A stretch of DNA of 64,000 nucleotides, from positions 620,001 through 684,000 of the forward strand of contig NZ_JACXXE010000001.1 of the NCBI RefSeq assembly GCF_014764715.1, written 5' to 3'. Below the pieces are notes generated by a model. That model made no database searches. It saw only the letters and a list, made by a program, of their open reading frames with translations, and was not told where the DNA came from. Below, one piece after another: positions 44,025 to 52,484 of this stretch (position 1 is the first letter of the stretch; the number at the start of each line of letters is the position of its first letter). A program made the translations under genes and the position numbers. Source of the DNA: Bacillus crepusculi. Lineage in GTDB: Bacteria > Bacillota > Bacilli > Bacillales > Bacillaceae.

Positions 44025-44064
44025 GTATTGAGTCTCCTTCGCCTTTGATGTTAGTTGTCTTCGT

Positions 44065-45354
44065 TTATTCTGTTGTGGTTATCTTTTCATTTTTCACATT
44101 CATACGGTCAATAAATTTCAGGAACGGGAACCAAATGACAAACACAATCATTAAATTAAACAGCTGAAGCAGGCCGCCTGCTAATGAATTTGTTGCCATG
44201 ATCCCGCTAATAAAGATCGGCACCGTCCATGGAATATTTACGCCTGTCGGCGGCGGAACAATGCCTGCAGCCATTGCAAAATAAGAAATACACGTAATGA
44301 CCATTGGCGCCAAAATCCATGGAATGAGGATAAGCGGATTCATCACAATCGGTAAACCGAAGATAATCGGTTCATTGACGTTAAATAATCCTGGCCCTAA
44401 GCCGAGCTTTGCAACTTGTTTTAATTGTTTACTTTTCAAGAAAATTAAAATCGTAAACACAACCGCCAGCGTCATACCGGTTCCACCCATTCCAACCGTA
44501 TAGATTTCAATAAACTGCTTGCTGATGATATGAGGAACCTCACCTGTTTTTGTATAGCTCTCTAGGTTTTGAATGGACAATGTATTCCAAATCGGGTCCA
44601 TAACAGAGTTGATAATAATTTGGCCGTGGAGCCCAAAGAACCAAAGAATTTGGATAAAGAAAATAGCGATCAAGGTCGGAATGATACCGCTTCCAAGTCC
44701 GACAAGTGGCGCCTGAATAGCATGGTAAATCAAGTCATGCATGTTTGTTTTGAAGCCTTGTGTAATGATGATATTGATCAGTAAAAAGGTGGTGAGTGTT
44801 AAAGTAGCCGGGATCAGTGCAGCAAAAGACTTTGAAACAGCTGGTGGAACCCCTTGCGGCATGTTGATGACAAATTTCTTTTGGACAAAATAACGATAAA
44901 TTTCAGCAGATAAAAAGCCTGTGATCATTCCAAGGAACATCCCCTTTGCTCCTAAACGATCAACTGGGATCACGCCTGCAATAGATGCACCGCCCTCTTG
45001 TTCTAGTAAAAATGGAGTCAGAAGCAAGAAAGAGGCTAAAGCAATCACGCCGCCAAATACAGCTTCCACTTCATAGCTTTTCGATAAATAGTAGCCAATC
45101 CCAAATACAACAAACACGCTCATAATGCTAATGGTCGCACTTGGCGCGATATTCAGTGCAGACTGAAATCCTTCCAGTGCTGTTTGACTCATGATTTTAT
45201 CTAAAAATGGCAAATTCATTAGCACAACCATAATGGAACCAAAAATGGTAAGCGGGAACGCAAGCATAAAGGCATCCCGTAATACGCCTAGATAGCGGTT
45301 GTTGTTCAATCTCCCAGCAATCGGAACCAAAATGGCACTTATTTTATCAAACAT
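44065..45354 (-). CDS. PTS lactose/cellobiose family IIC component
   Basis: A 429-residue polytopic EIIC permease of the Lac/Cel family (about ten hydrophobic segments). The sugar-binding region contains NEPIIFGLPIVMNPLILIPW, and PPPTGVNIPWTVPIFISG is characteristic of cellobiose/lichenan IIC proteins (GmuC, LicC, CelB). Works with the separate IIB and IIA encoded just upstream. Likely substrates are cellobiose and related beta-glucosides or mannobiose. Confidence 0.93.
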   Translation of the reverse strand: MFDKISAILVPIAGRLNNNRYLGVLRDAFMLAFPLTIFGSIMVVLMNLPFLDKIMSQTALEGFQSALNIAPSATISIMSVFVVFGIGYYLSKSYEVEAVFGGVIALASFLLLTPFLLEQEGGASIAGVIPVDRLGAKGMFLGMITGFLSAEIYRYFVQKKFVINMPQGVPPAVSKSFAALIPATLTLTTFLLINIIITQGFKTNMHDLIYHAIQAPLVGLGSGIIPTLIAIFFIQILWFFGLHGQIIINSVMDPIWNTLSIQNLESYTKTGEVPHIISKQFIEIYTVGMGGTGMTLAVVFTILIFLKSKQLKQVAKLGLGPGLFNVNEPIIFGLPIVMNPLILIPWILAPMVITCISYFAMAAGIVPPPTGVNIPWTVPIFISGIMATNSLAGGLLQLFNLMIVFVIWFPFLKFIDRMNVKNEKITTTE

Positions 45355-45380
45355 TGGTTTCCCCCCCTTGTTTACACCCT

Positions 45381-45713
45381 TTATTGTTTTAGCGCTTGGA
45401 ATATCGGCAGGAGCTCTCCCACAAGCTCCTTGATGGTAATGGTCGACATTAAGTGATCTTCAGCGTGCATGAGCAGTAAGGAAAAGGATGTTGTTTCTCC
45501 TCCTGCCTCTTTCTGTACGAGTTGAAAATGGATGTCATGTGCATGCCGTAAATCTTCTTCCGCTTCTTTCATAAGACCAAAAGCCTCTTCTTCTAGACCT
45601 TCTCGAAATTGTTTAAGAGATTGAAGCAATTTGCTGCGTGCATTCCCGCTGTGTAAGATCAATTGAAAGCTCACTTGTTCCTCCGTGAGCCCTTCGAGTG
45701 TTTTCTTTTCCAT
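45381..45713 (-). CDS. PTS lactose/cellobiose family IIA component
   Basis: A 110-residue all-helical IIA of the Lac family. The phosphorylated His is in SLLLMHAEDHLMSTITIKEL; the N-terminal QLILHSGNARSKLLQSLKQF helix is typical. Receives phosphate from HPr and passes it to the IIB. Spaced 3 bp from the IIB stop, 26 bp before the IIC start. Confidence 0.94.
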   Translation of the reverse strand: MEKKTLEGLTEEQVSFQLILHSGNARSKLLQSLKQFREGLEEEAFGLMKEAEEDLRHAHDIHFQLVQKEAGGETTSFSLLLMHAEDHLMSTITIKELVGELLPIFQALKQ

Positions 45714-45716
45714 CCT

Positions 45717-46028
45717 TTAAGATTCCCCCATCAATGTAAGTGCCTGTTCATACGCTTTTTGTCCATCGGCAAGCCCGTACGCCTGCATATCAATGACCTC
45801 TACCTCAATCCCGTATTTTTTTGCTTCTTTTTGAAGGTCTCCTTTTAAAAAGCTCATTTGCGGTCCGATTAATACAACATCTGCATTCGCCATTTCTTTT
45901 TTTGCTTGATCTTGCCCCACTGCCCAAATTTCTGCTTCGTCCCCAATTGAATCGGCATGTGCTTTCATCTTTGTCACTAGTAAACTCGTAGACATCCCTG
46001 AACTGCATGCTAATAAAATACGTTTCAT
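45717..46028 (-). CDS. PTS lactose/cellobiose family IIB component
   Basis: A 103-residue IIB. The phosphocysteine lies in ILLACSSGMSTSLLVTKM near the N-terminus (CxSGxSTS loop); GPQMSFLKGDLQKEAKKYGI follows. First gene of the operon. ATG at 46028 with GGGGTGAGAG upstream; the open frame 25 codons further holds the promoter and operator. Expression is predicted to be under a GntR operator and catabolite repression. Confidence 0.94.
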   Translation of the reverse strand: MKRILLACSSGMSTSLLVTKMKAHADSIGDEAEIWAVGQDQAKKEMANADVVLIGPQMSFLKGDLQKEAKKYGIEVEVIDMQAYGLADGQKAYEQALTLMGES

Positions 46029-46049
46029 TTCTCTCACCCCATTGTTGTA

Positions 46050-46065
46050 ATAAAAGCGCTTCCAT
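46050..46065. promoter_or_regulatory. cre site (CcpA) of the beta-glucoside operon
   Basis: On the minus strand ATGGAAGCGCTTTTAT matches the cre consensus WTGNNARCGNWWWCAW at all fixed positions but one. It lies just downstream of the -10, a roadblock/repression position. Confidence 0.75.
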
Positions 46066-46070
46066 TTAAT

Positions 46071-46098
46071 ATTATATATTTTTATTTTTAAATGTCTA
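46071..46098 (-). promoter_or_regulatory. Sigma-A promoter of the beta-glucoside operon
   Basis: TAGACA (-35) and TATAAT (-10) with a 16-base spacer on the minus strand, 43 bases before the IIB gene. Confidence 0.65.
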
Positions 46099-46107
46099 GA
46101 CATTTAA
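46088..46107. promoter_or_regulatory. 20-bp perfect palindrome, likely GntR/HutC operator
   Basis: TTAAATGTCTAGACATTTAA is a perfect palindrome covering the -35 element. The core GTCTAGAC is typical of HutC-type GntR operators (for example NagR/DasR sites), fitting repression by the GntR protein encoded at the end of the operon. Confidence 0.75.
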
Positions 46108-46130
46108 TTTTATTTGTCTGTATTTTATAT

Positions 46131-46161
46131 AAAAAAGAGCGTATTGATGTACGCTCTTTGT
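46131..46161 (-). terminator. Terminator after gdh
   Basis: AAAGAGCGTA/TACGCTCTTT stem, 6-base loop, T-run on the minus strand. Confidence 0.8.
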
Positions 46162-46169
46162 CTTTCTCC

Positions 46170-46967
<798 letters not shown>

Positions 46968-47813
46968 CTATTTTGTAAAGCCTAGCAGGACACCGCCTGC
47001 AATAATCATCAGGCAGCCTGCAATCACAAAGCTTGTTCTGGATGCTTTCTCTTTTAATAAGTAAATGCCGCCTAATGTTGAGATGACAATCCCTGTCTGT
47101 GACATCGAAAAGCTCACGGCTACACCAATTAGCGGAATGGCTAAAAGAAGCCCTAAATTTCCTGTTGACCAAACAAGACCGGCAATGATATTTCTAAACG
47201 TATATTTGCTAAACGGATCTTGCTTTAGACTAATCGCCAAGGATGAAAGGAGCATGCCGACGGATTGCGGAACGAGGGCAGACCATCCATCAATATGAAA
47301 CCATCTTAAAATGACGACATATCCGACGTAGCCGACGGTTGAGATAAGCAAAATAATGACCCCTTTTTTAAAATTGCCCCCACCGTTTTCGTCACTCTTT
47401 TTTTGACCGAGAGATGTCATGACAACACCAGCAATGATCAATAAAATAGCGCAAGAACCAATAAGTATGACCGTCATCGTCTGCCATTCTTTAAAGACCA
47501 TGACGCCAAATAATGTTGTACTCACAAGCTGCATCCCCGTCGATAAAGGAACTGCTTTAGACACTCCGAGAAAGGCAACACTTGAGAGCTGATTCATTTG
47601 GCCAATACTCCAAAAGATGCCTGAAATCACGGAGACCGCAAAAATGAGCGGTGTGAGCTCTGGCATTTTGATGAAAAAGGCAACCATTGAAAATAAAAAG
47701 GCGCCAAGGGTAATGCCAAGTGTTTGCTGGTATGCATTACCGCCAAGCTTGACACTAATGAGAACAATACTTCCCCAAAATATCGCTGGGAGAAGTGCAT
47801 ATAAAATGCCCAC
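46968..47813 (-). CDS. glcU: Glucose uptake protein GlcU (DMT/GRP family)
   Basis: A 281-residue transporter with ten hydrophobic helices, beginning GILYALLPAIFWGSIVLISV; proton-coupled glucose uptake is known for the family. The GTG at 47813 is preferred since the product then aligns with B. subtilis GlcU from its first residue. The open frame reaches back to 47888, but that part overlaps the terminator after gndA. An ATG at 47849 lies directly on its purine-rich stretch. I found no convincing sigma-G promoter. Confidence 0.9.
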   Translation of the reverse strand: MGILYALLPAIFWGSIVLISVKLGGNAYQQTLGITLGAFLFSMVAFFIKMPELTPLIFAVSVISGIFWSIGQMNQLSSVAFLGVSKAVPLSTGMQLVSTTLFGVMVFKEWQTMTVILIGSCAILLIIAGVVMTSLGQKKSDENGGGNFKKGVIILLISTVGYVGYVVILRWFHIDGWSALVPQSVGMLLSSLAISLKQDPFSKYTFRNIIAGLVWSTGNLGLLLAIPLIGVAVSFSMSQTGIVISTLGGIYLLKEKASRTSFVIAGCLMIIAGGVLLGFTK

Positions 47814-47886
47814 TTCTATCCCTACTTTCTTTTCTTTTTTACATAGCATCCCTCTTTTTCGCGTTTTTAGCCGAACATATGTAAAC

Positions 47887-47915
47887 AAAAAAACCTTACC
47901 AAAAAGGTAAGGTTT
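47887..47915 (-). terminator. Terminator after gndA
   Basis: Perfect stem AAACCTTACC/GGTAAGGTTT, loop AAAAA, seven T on the minus strand. Confidence 0.85.
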
Positions 47916-47921
47916 CAGATG

Positions 47922-47970
47922 GTTGACAAAGGGCTAAAATGATCTTGATTTTACCCTTTTGTCTTCTTTT
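47922..47970. repeat. Second copy of the 49-bp hairpin repeat
   Basis: Matches 27551-27599 at 47 of 49 bases. The two changes turn the 16-bp perfect stem into one with a bulge. It abuts the gndA stop and may serve as a further terminator. Confidence 0.9.
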
Positions 47971-49379
47971 TATTTCATCCATTCAGTATGGAAGGTGCCT
48001 TCTTTATCTGTGCGCTCATACGTATGTGCACCGAAATAGTCACGCTGCGCTTGAATTAAGTTTGCTGGTAGCACAGCTGTGCGATAGCTATCAAAGTAAG
48101 CAAGGGCACTTGAGAATGAAGGAACAGGAACTCCTTGTTCCACTGCAAGTGAAATGACTTTACGAAGTGATGATTGATAGCTTTCGACGATATCCTTGAA
48201 GTAAGGATCAAGCAATAGGTTTTTCAGTTCAGGGTTACGGTCATATGCTTCTTTAATTTGTTGTAAGAAGGCTGCACGGATGATACATCCACCGCGGAAG
48301 ATCATCGCAATTTCACCGTATTTTAAATCCCAGTTATATTCATCAGATGCTGCTTTCATTTGCGCAAAACCTTGTGCATAAGAGCAGATTTTACTCATGA
48401 ATAGGGCTTTTCTAACAGCTTCGATCAACGCTTGTTTATCATCAGCTGATTGAGTCGGCTCAGGGCCTTGAATTAATTTGCTTGCTTCAACTCGCTCATC
48501 CTTCATTGCAGAAATATAGCGCGCAAAAACAGACTCTGTAATGATCGGAAGCGGGACACCTAGATCAAGTGAGCTTTGGCTTGTCCATTTTCCAGTTCCT
48601 TTTTGTCCAGCTTTATCTAAGATGACATCCACAAGCGGCTGGTTTGTTTCTTCATCCACTTTTGTGAAAATATCAGCTGTAATTTCAATTAAGTAGCTGT
48701 CAAGCTCGCCTTTATTCCACTCTGAGAATACTTCATGAAGCTCCTCTGCTGACAATCCAGCGACATGCTTCAAGATAAAGTAAGACTCAGAAATCAATTG
48801 CATATCTCCGTACTCGATGCCGTTATGGACCATTTTGACATAATGTCCTGCTCCATCTGGACCGATATACGTAGTACAAGGCTCGCCATCTACTTTCGCA
48901 GAGATCGCTTCTAAAATTGGTTTCACTAGCTCATGCGCTTCTTTTTGACCGCCTGGCATGATAGATGGCCCTTTTAGAGCACCTTCCTCACCGCCAGAAA
49001 CACCTGTACCAATGAAGTGAATACCACTTTCCGCAAGCTCTTGATTACGTCTTTGTGTATCCTTGTAATATGTATTTCCACCATCAATTAAAATATCACC
49101 TTTCTCTAGGTGAGGAAGTAATGATTGAATGGTTGCATCCGTTGCTGCACCAGCTTTCACCATTAAAAGAATTTTACGCGGTGTTTCAAGCGACTGAACA
49201 AATTCTTCGATGCTGTATGTGCCTACAACGTTTTTCCCTGTTGATTCTTGAAGAAATTCTTCTGTTTTGCTACTAGATCTGTTATAAACGGACACGGAGA
49301 AACCGCGGCTTTCAATATTAAGGGCAAGGTTTTTCCCCATAACGGCTAGTCCAACCACACCGATTTGTTGTTTTGACAT
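47970..49379 (-). CDS. gndA: 6-phosphogluconate dehydrogenase (NADP type)
   Basis: A 469-residue enzyme oxidising 6-phosphogluconate to ribulose-5-phosphate. Cofactor site [19 protein letters not shown] with [11 protein letters not shown] following (Arg/Ser favour NADP); substrate motif [20 protein letters not shown] and the catalytic region [21 protein letters not shown]-terminal [15 protein letters not shown] is typical. Same length as B. subtilis GndA (yqjI). Confidence 0.97.
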   Translation of the reverse strand: MSKQQIGVVGLAVMGKNLALNIESRGFSVSVYNRSSSKTEEFLQESTGKNVVGTYSIEEFVQSLETPRKILLMVKAGAATDATIQSLLPHLEKGDILIDGGNTYYKDTQRRNQELAESGIHFIGTGVSGGEEGALKGPSIMPGGQKEAHELVKPILEAISAKVDGEPCTTYIGPDGAGHYVKMVHNGIEYGDMQLISESYFILKHVAGLSAEELHEVFSEWNKGELDSYLIEITADIFTKVDEETNQPLVDVILDKAGQKGTGKWTSQSSLDLGVPLPIITESVFARYISAMKDERVEASKLIQGPEPTQSADDKQALIEAVRKALFMSKICSYAQGFAQMKAASDEYNWDLKYGEIAMIFRGGCIIRAAFLQQIKEAYDRNPELKNLLLDPYFKDIVESYQSSLRKVISLAVEQGVPVPSFSSALAYFDSYRTAVLPANLIQAQRDYFGAHTYERTDKEGTFHTEWMK

Positions 49380-49477
49380 AATTCTGACGTCCCTTCTAAC
49401 ACACTATATTGATTACTGCTGAAATGATGTACCCTTTGAAATTACCACAACATCACCTCTTTTATCAAGTTTTCAGG

Positions 49478-50734
49478 CTAGTCATTTCCTCTTTCGTCCT
49501 GAAAAAAGTCTTTATTAAAACTTGTCCCGCTTGTTTTGCTCTCTTTTTCCTTCATTGTCATTCCTCTTTGAATGAGTGGCTTTCCATACTTTTCTTTAAG
49601 ATCATCTAAAACGGATTGGAGCGGCTCTTCTTTTGCATCTTCTGTATAAGAAAATAAATCAAGCTGCTTGACGGCTGCTTTTCGTTCTACAAGATCTGTC
49701 CCCGTCACGCCTAAGAGTCTCACCGGCTGGTCATTCCAGTGCTTAAGGAACAACTGCTTTGCTGCCTCAAATAAGTCTTCCTTTCGATCGGTTGGATTTG
49801 CGAGCATGACGCTTCGGGTGATATTTTTCCAGCTAGCATACCGAATCATAATGAGTAGCCGATTCGCCATCACTTCTTTTCTCCTTAATCGTGCGCTCAC
49901 GGATTGTGACAGCTTATCAATTAACGTGACGAGCTCATCTGCATCGTCAGAATCATGAGGAAGGGTTGACGAATTGCCGACAGATTTAAATTCGTATATC
50001 CTGTCTGGATCAACGATTCCGTCATGTTCGCCATTCGCCTTTTGCTTTAATCTCGGCCCATTGATGCCTAACAATTCTTTTAACGCATACTCATTTGCTT
50101 TCGCTAAATCTTCAATGGTATGAACTCCGATTGTTTTCAATTTATCTGCCGTTTTCTGGCCAACACCGTGCATATCACCTGCTGGAAGCGGCCAAAGCAT
50201 ATGCGGGACATCCCGTTTACGTAAAATGGTGATACCCATTGGTTTTTTCCAATTAGACGCCATTTTCGCTAAAAATTTATTCGGTGCAATGCCGATACTT
50301 GAAGGAAGCATGAGCTCCTCTACAAGCCTCGTTTGAATATCATGAGCCGTTTTGACCGCATGCTCGGCATATGGCGTATGCGTCAAATCAATATAGCCCT
50401 CATCAATGGACACGGGTTCGACTAAGTCACTATACTCTCTTAGTATCGTAAACATCGCTTGTGAAGAGCTGCGGTACCGGTCAAAATTTGGCGTCCGAAC
50501 AACGAGGCCAGGACAGAGCCGCTTCGCTTCCCACAACGGCATCGGGGGCTTTACACCTAATGCTCTTGCCTCGTAGCTGCACGTCACAACAATCCCTTTA
50601 CGCTCTTTCGCATTTCCGCTAATGGCTAAAGGTTTCCCTCTCAAAGAAGGGTCATACGCCATTTCTACCGATGCATAAAAACTATTCATATCAATATGAA
50701 AAATAATTCGTCCCTTCCTTTGAGAATCAGCCAT
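49478..50734 (-). CDS. yqjH: Y-family DNA polymerase IV, PolY1 type (YqjH)
   Basis: A 418-residue DinB-type translesion polymerase. Catalytic carboxylates are in IIFHIDMNSFYASVEMAYD and PVSIDEGYIDLTHTPYA; the thumb has MHGVGQKTADKLKTIGVHTI. KQLDLFSY near residue 375 is the expected beta-clamp-binding motif. SIDEGY marks the DinB branch, unlike the yqjW gene product of this window. No SOS box is visible upstream, in line with B. subtilis PolY1 being constitutive. Confidence 0.95.
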   Translation of the reverse strand: MADSQRKGRIIFHIDMNSFYASVEMAYDPSLRGKPLAISGNAKERKGIVVTCSYEARALGVKPPMPLWEAKRLCPGLVVRTPNFDRYRSSSQAMFTILREYSDLVEPVSIDEGYIDLTHTPYAEHAVKTAHDIQTRLVEELMLPSSIGIAPNKFLAKMASNWKKPMGITILRKRDVPHMLWPLPAGDMHGVGQKTADKLKTIGVHTIEDLAKANEYALKELLGINGPRLKQKANGEHDGIVDPDRIYEFKSVGNSSTLPHDSDDADELVTLIDKLSQSVSARLRRKEVMANRLLIMIRYASWKNITRSVMLANPTDRKEDLFEAAKQLFLKHWNDQPVRLLGVTGTDLVERKAAVKQLDLFSYTEDAKEEPLQSVLDDLKEKYGKPLIQRGMTMKEKESKTSGTSFNKDFFQDERGND

Positions 50735-50841
50735 TTGCCTGCCTCCTACATCTATCTAATCATCATCACTTCATGTTTGTTCCAATAGACATTTAACAAT
50801 GTGTATAGTACACTGTGAGTAATGAAATGGATGTGATAATC

Positions 50842-51123
50842 ATGATTATTGATACATTCAATGAAGTCTTTTTCCTTGTTGAATTCTTTACGATTATTCT
50901 TCCAGCGCTGACGGCCATTGGCATTGCATTTTTATTAAAGGACTGCCGAATGAACGAGCACCTTGGTGGACATCGTTTGGAAGAGTTGGACGCATCTTGC
51001 TTGAATCGAACAGACTTTCTGTTTATCATATATGATCGCATTACAACTTGGATTAGTAAAGTCATTCGAATGAAAAGATCATCAAATGATGATGAAGACC
51101 ATTCGCTTCCTCTCTCTTATTAG
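50842..51123 (+). CDS. mifM: MifM ribosome-arrest sensor of membrane insertion (YqzJ)
   Basis: A 93-residue protein with one N-terminal transmembrane helix (FFTIILPALTAIGIAFLL) and the conserved C-terminal arrest region DRITTWISKVIRMKRSSNDD followed by EDHS, closely resembling B. subtilis MifM (RITTWI...NDEEDA). In B. subtilis the nascent chain stalls the ribosome at the acidic cluster unless YidC1 inserts it in the membrane; stalling opens a hairpin and allows yidC2 translation. GGATGTGA precedes the ATG at 50842; ATG/GTG codons slightly upstream lack a ribosome site. yidC2 follows by 27 bp. Confidence 0.9.
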   Translation: MIIDTFNEVFFLVEFFTIILPALTAIGIAFLLKDCRMNEHLGGHRLEELDASCLNRTDFLFIIYDRITTWISKVIRMKRSSNDDEDHSLPLSY

Positions 51124-51145
51124 ATTTTTTATTATTGAGGAGGAA
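51106..51145 (+). promoter_or_regulatory. Hairpin hiding the yidC2 ribosome-binding site
   Basis: TTCCTC at 51107-51112, inside the last mifM codons, can pair with GAGGAA at 51140-51145, which contains part of the AGGAGG site of yidC2. A ribosome stalled in mifM would mask the left arm and free the site. Confidence 0.65.
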
Positions 51146-51150
51146 ACGAA

Positions 51151-51969
51151 TTGAAACGTTTATTAACGATTTTTACGACTATATGTTTGATGATGATGGC
51201 GTCACCTGCATTTGCAGCGAGTGCGCAAACGAATACAAGCTCTGATGGTTTTTTCCATCATTATTTTGTCCAGCCTTTTTCTGAGTTGATCATTTGGCTT
51301 GCGAACTTTTTCCATGATGATTACGGGTTATCCATTATGTTTGTGACCTTTATTGTCCGCCTGCTCATTTTTCCGCTTTTTGCAAATCAATTTAAGAAAC
51401 AAAGAGTCATGCAGGAGAAAATGGCACTGATCAAACCTCAGATTGACCAAATACAAAGTAAATTGAAGAAAACGAAAGAGCCTGAGAAACAAAAAGAACT
51501 GCAAATGGACATGATGAACATATACAAAGAGAACAATGTAAACCCGCTGGCAATGGGCTGTCTGCCTATGCTGATTCAAATTCCAATTGTTCTTGGCTTT
51601 TACTCAGCGATCCGCTCAACACCTGAGATCGCTACACATTCGTTCTTATGGTTTAACTTAGGACAAACCGATCTATTGGTGGCGATCTTTGCAGGGGCTA
51701 TGTATTTCTTGCAATTTTATGTTACGCAAAGATATGCGAAGCAATCAGGCACCCAAACAGAGGCTGCGCTGAAGCAGGCCAAAGTGATGGGCATGATTTT
51801 TCCGGTCATGATGCTGTTTCTTTCAATCAATGCTCCCGCTGCTCTTCCTTTATACTGGATGACAAGCGGACTATTACTCACCATTCAAACGATTATTCTA
51901 AATGTGATGTACCAAAAATCAAAAACGAAAGCTGCGGCAAACGATCAAGTCAAGCCCGCTGCTGAATAA
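51151..51969 (+). CDS. yidC2: Membrane protein insertase YidC2 (YqjG/OxaA2)
   Basis: A 272-residue Oxa1/YidC family insertase. A signal sequence (residues 1-22, ending SPAFA) precedes five transmembrane helices. The conserved positive residue in the groove lies in SIMFVTFIVRLLIFPLFANQ; the cytoplasmic hairpin has KTKEPEKQKELQMDMMNIYK; NPLAMGCLPMLIQIPIVLGF is a family signature. TTG start behind AGGAGG. Expression expected to depend on MifM arrest. It is the backup of SpoIIIJ/YidC1. Confidence 0.95.
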   Translation: MKRLLTIFTTICLMMMASPAFAASAQTNTSSDGFFHHYFVQPFSELIIWLANFFHDDYGLSIMFVTFIVRLLIFPLFANQFKKQRVMQEKMALIKPQIDQIQSKLKKTKEPEKQKELQMDMMNIYKENNVNPLAMGCLPMLIQIPIVLGFYSAIRSTPEIATHSFLWFNLGQTDLLVAIFAGAMYFLQFYVTQRYAKQSGTQTEAALKQAKVMGMIFPVMMLFLSINAPAALPLYWMTSGLLLTIQTIILNVMYQKSKTKAAANDQVKPAAE

Positions 51970-51973
51970 AAAT

Positions 51974-52005
51974 AAGCCCCTTATCAAAGGATAAGGGGCT
52001 TTTCT
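51974..52005. terminator. Bidirectional terminator between yidC2 and the cheW-like gene
   Basis: Perfect stem AAGCCCCTTATC/GATAAGGGGCTT with loop AAAG. Confidence 0.85.
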
Positions 52006-52470
52006 TTATGCCAATTCTTCTTTCAATCGCTCTGGCAATTGATCGAGGTCCTCAATTTTCCCAAGGAACTTACTTGGGTCCACTTGTAAAATCATCTTGT
52101 TCTCTCTCTCCACAACGCCGAAGAAATATTCAGAGGCTTTTGTGTTCATATGAAATGGCTTGATCTCGCTTAGCTCGATATCAATGATATCCTTTGCATC
52201 AGAGACAAGACAGCCAATCATTTGGTTATTTAATTCAAAAAGTAAAATCTTAGACTGTTCGGTTACATCAAGAGGTTTTCCGTGAAGCATGACGCCTGTG
52301 TCACTGACTGGAATGACCTCTCCTCTTAATGACATCAGTCCTTTAATTTCTTTTGGAAGATTCGTTACTTCCTGTAAATAAGGGACCTTCTCAATCGAAC
52401 GAATATGCTCTACACTAATGCCAAAATCCTCTTGCCCCACCTGAAAAATAATGATTTTTTGCGTGCTCAC
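52006..52470 (-). CDS. CheW-domain protein, orphan paralogue
   Basis: A 154-residue single CheW domain: KIIIFQVGQEDFGISVEHIR, then MSLRGEVIPVSDTGVMLHGK and NQMIGCLVSDAKDIIDIEL. It lacks a receiver domain, so it is not CheV, and differs markedly from the chemotaxis-operon CheW. No receptor or kinase gene is near. It may couple receptors to CheA or serve as a modulator. GTG start with CAGGAG upstream. 14 bp after yqjE, so perhaps cotranscribed. Confidence 0.88.
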   Translation of the reverse strand: MSTQKIIIFQVGQEDFGISVEHIRSIEKVPYLQEVTNLPKEIKGLMSLRGEVIPVSDTGVMLHGKPLDVTEQSKILLFELNNQMIGCLVSDAKDIIDIELSEIKPFHMNTKASEYFFGVVERENKMILQVDPSKFLGKIEDLDQLPERLKEELA

Positions 52471-52484
52471 AGAGTCTCCTGCCT

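Noticed and set aside
47814-47888. Longer N-terminus for GlcU
   Set aside because: It overlaps the terminator after gndA and adds a basic stretch absent from the family; GTG at 47813 aligns with GlcU.
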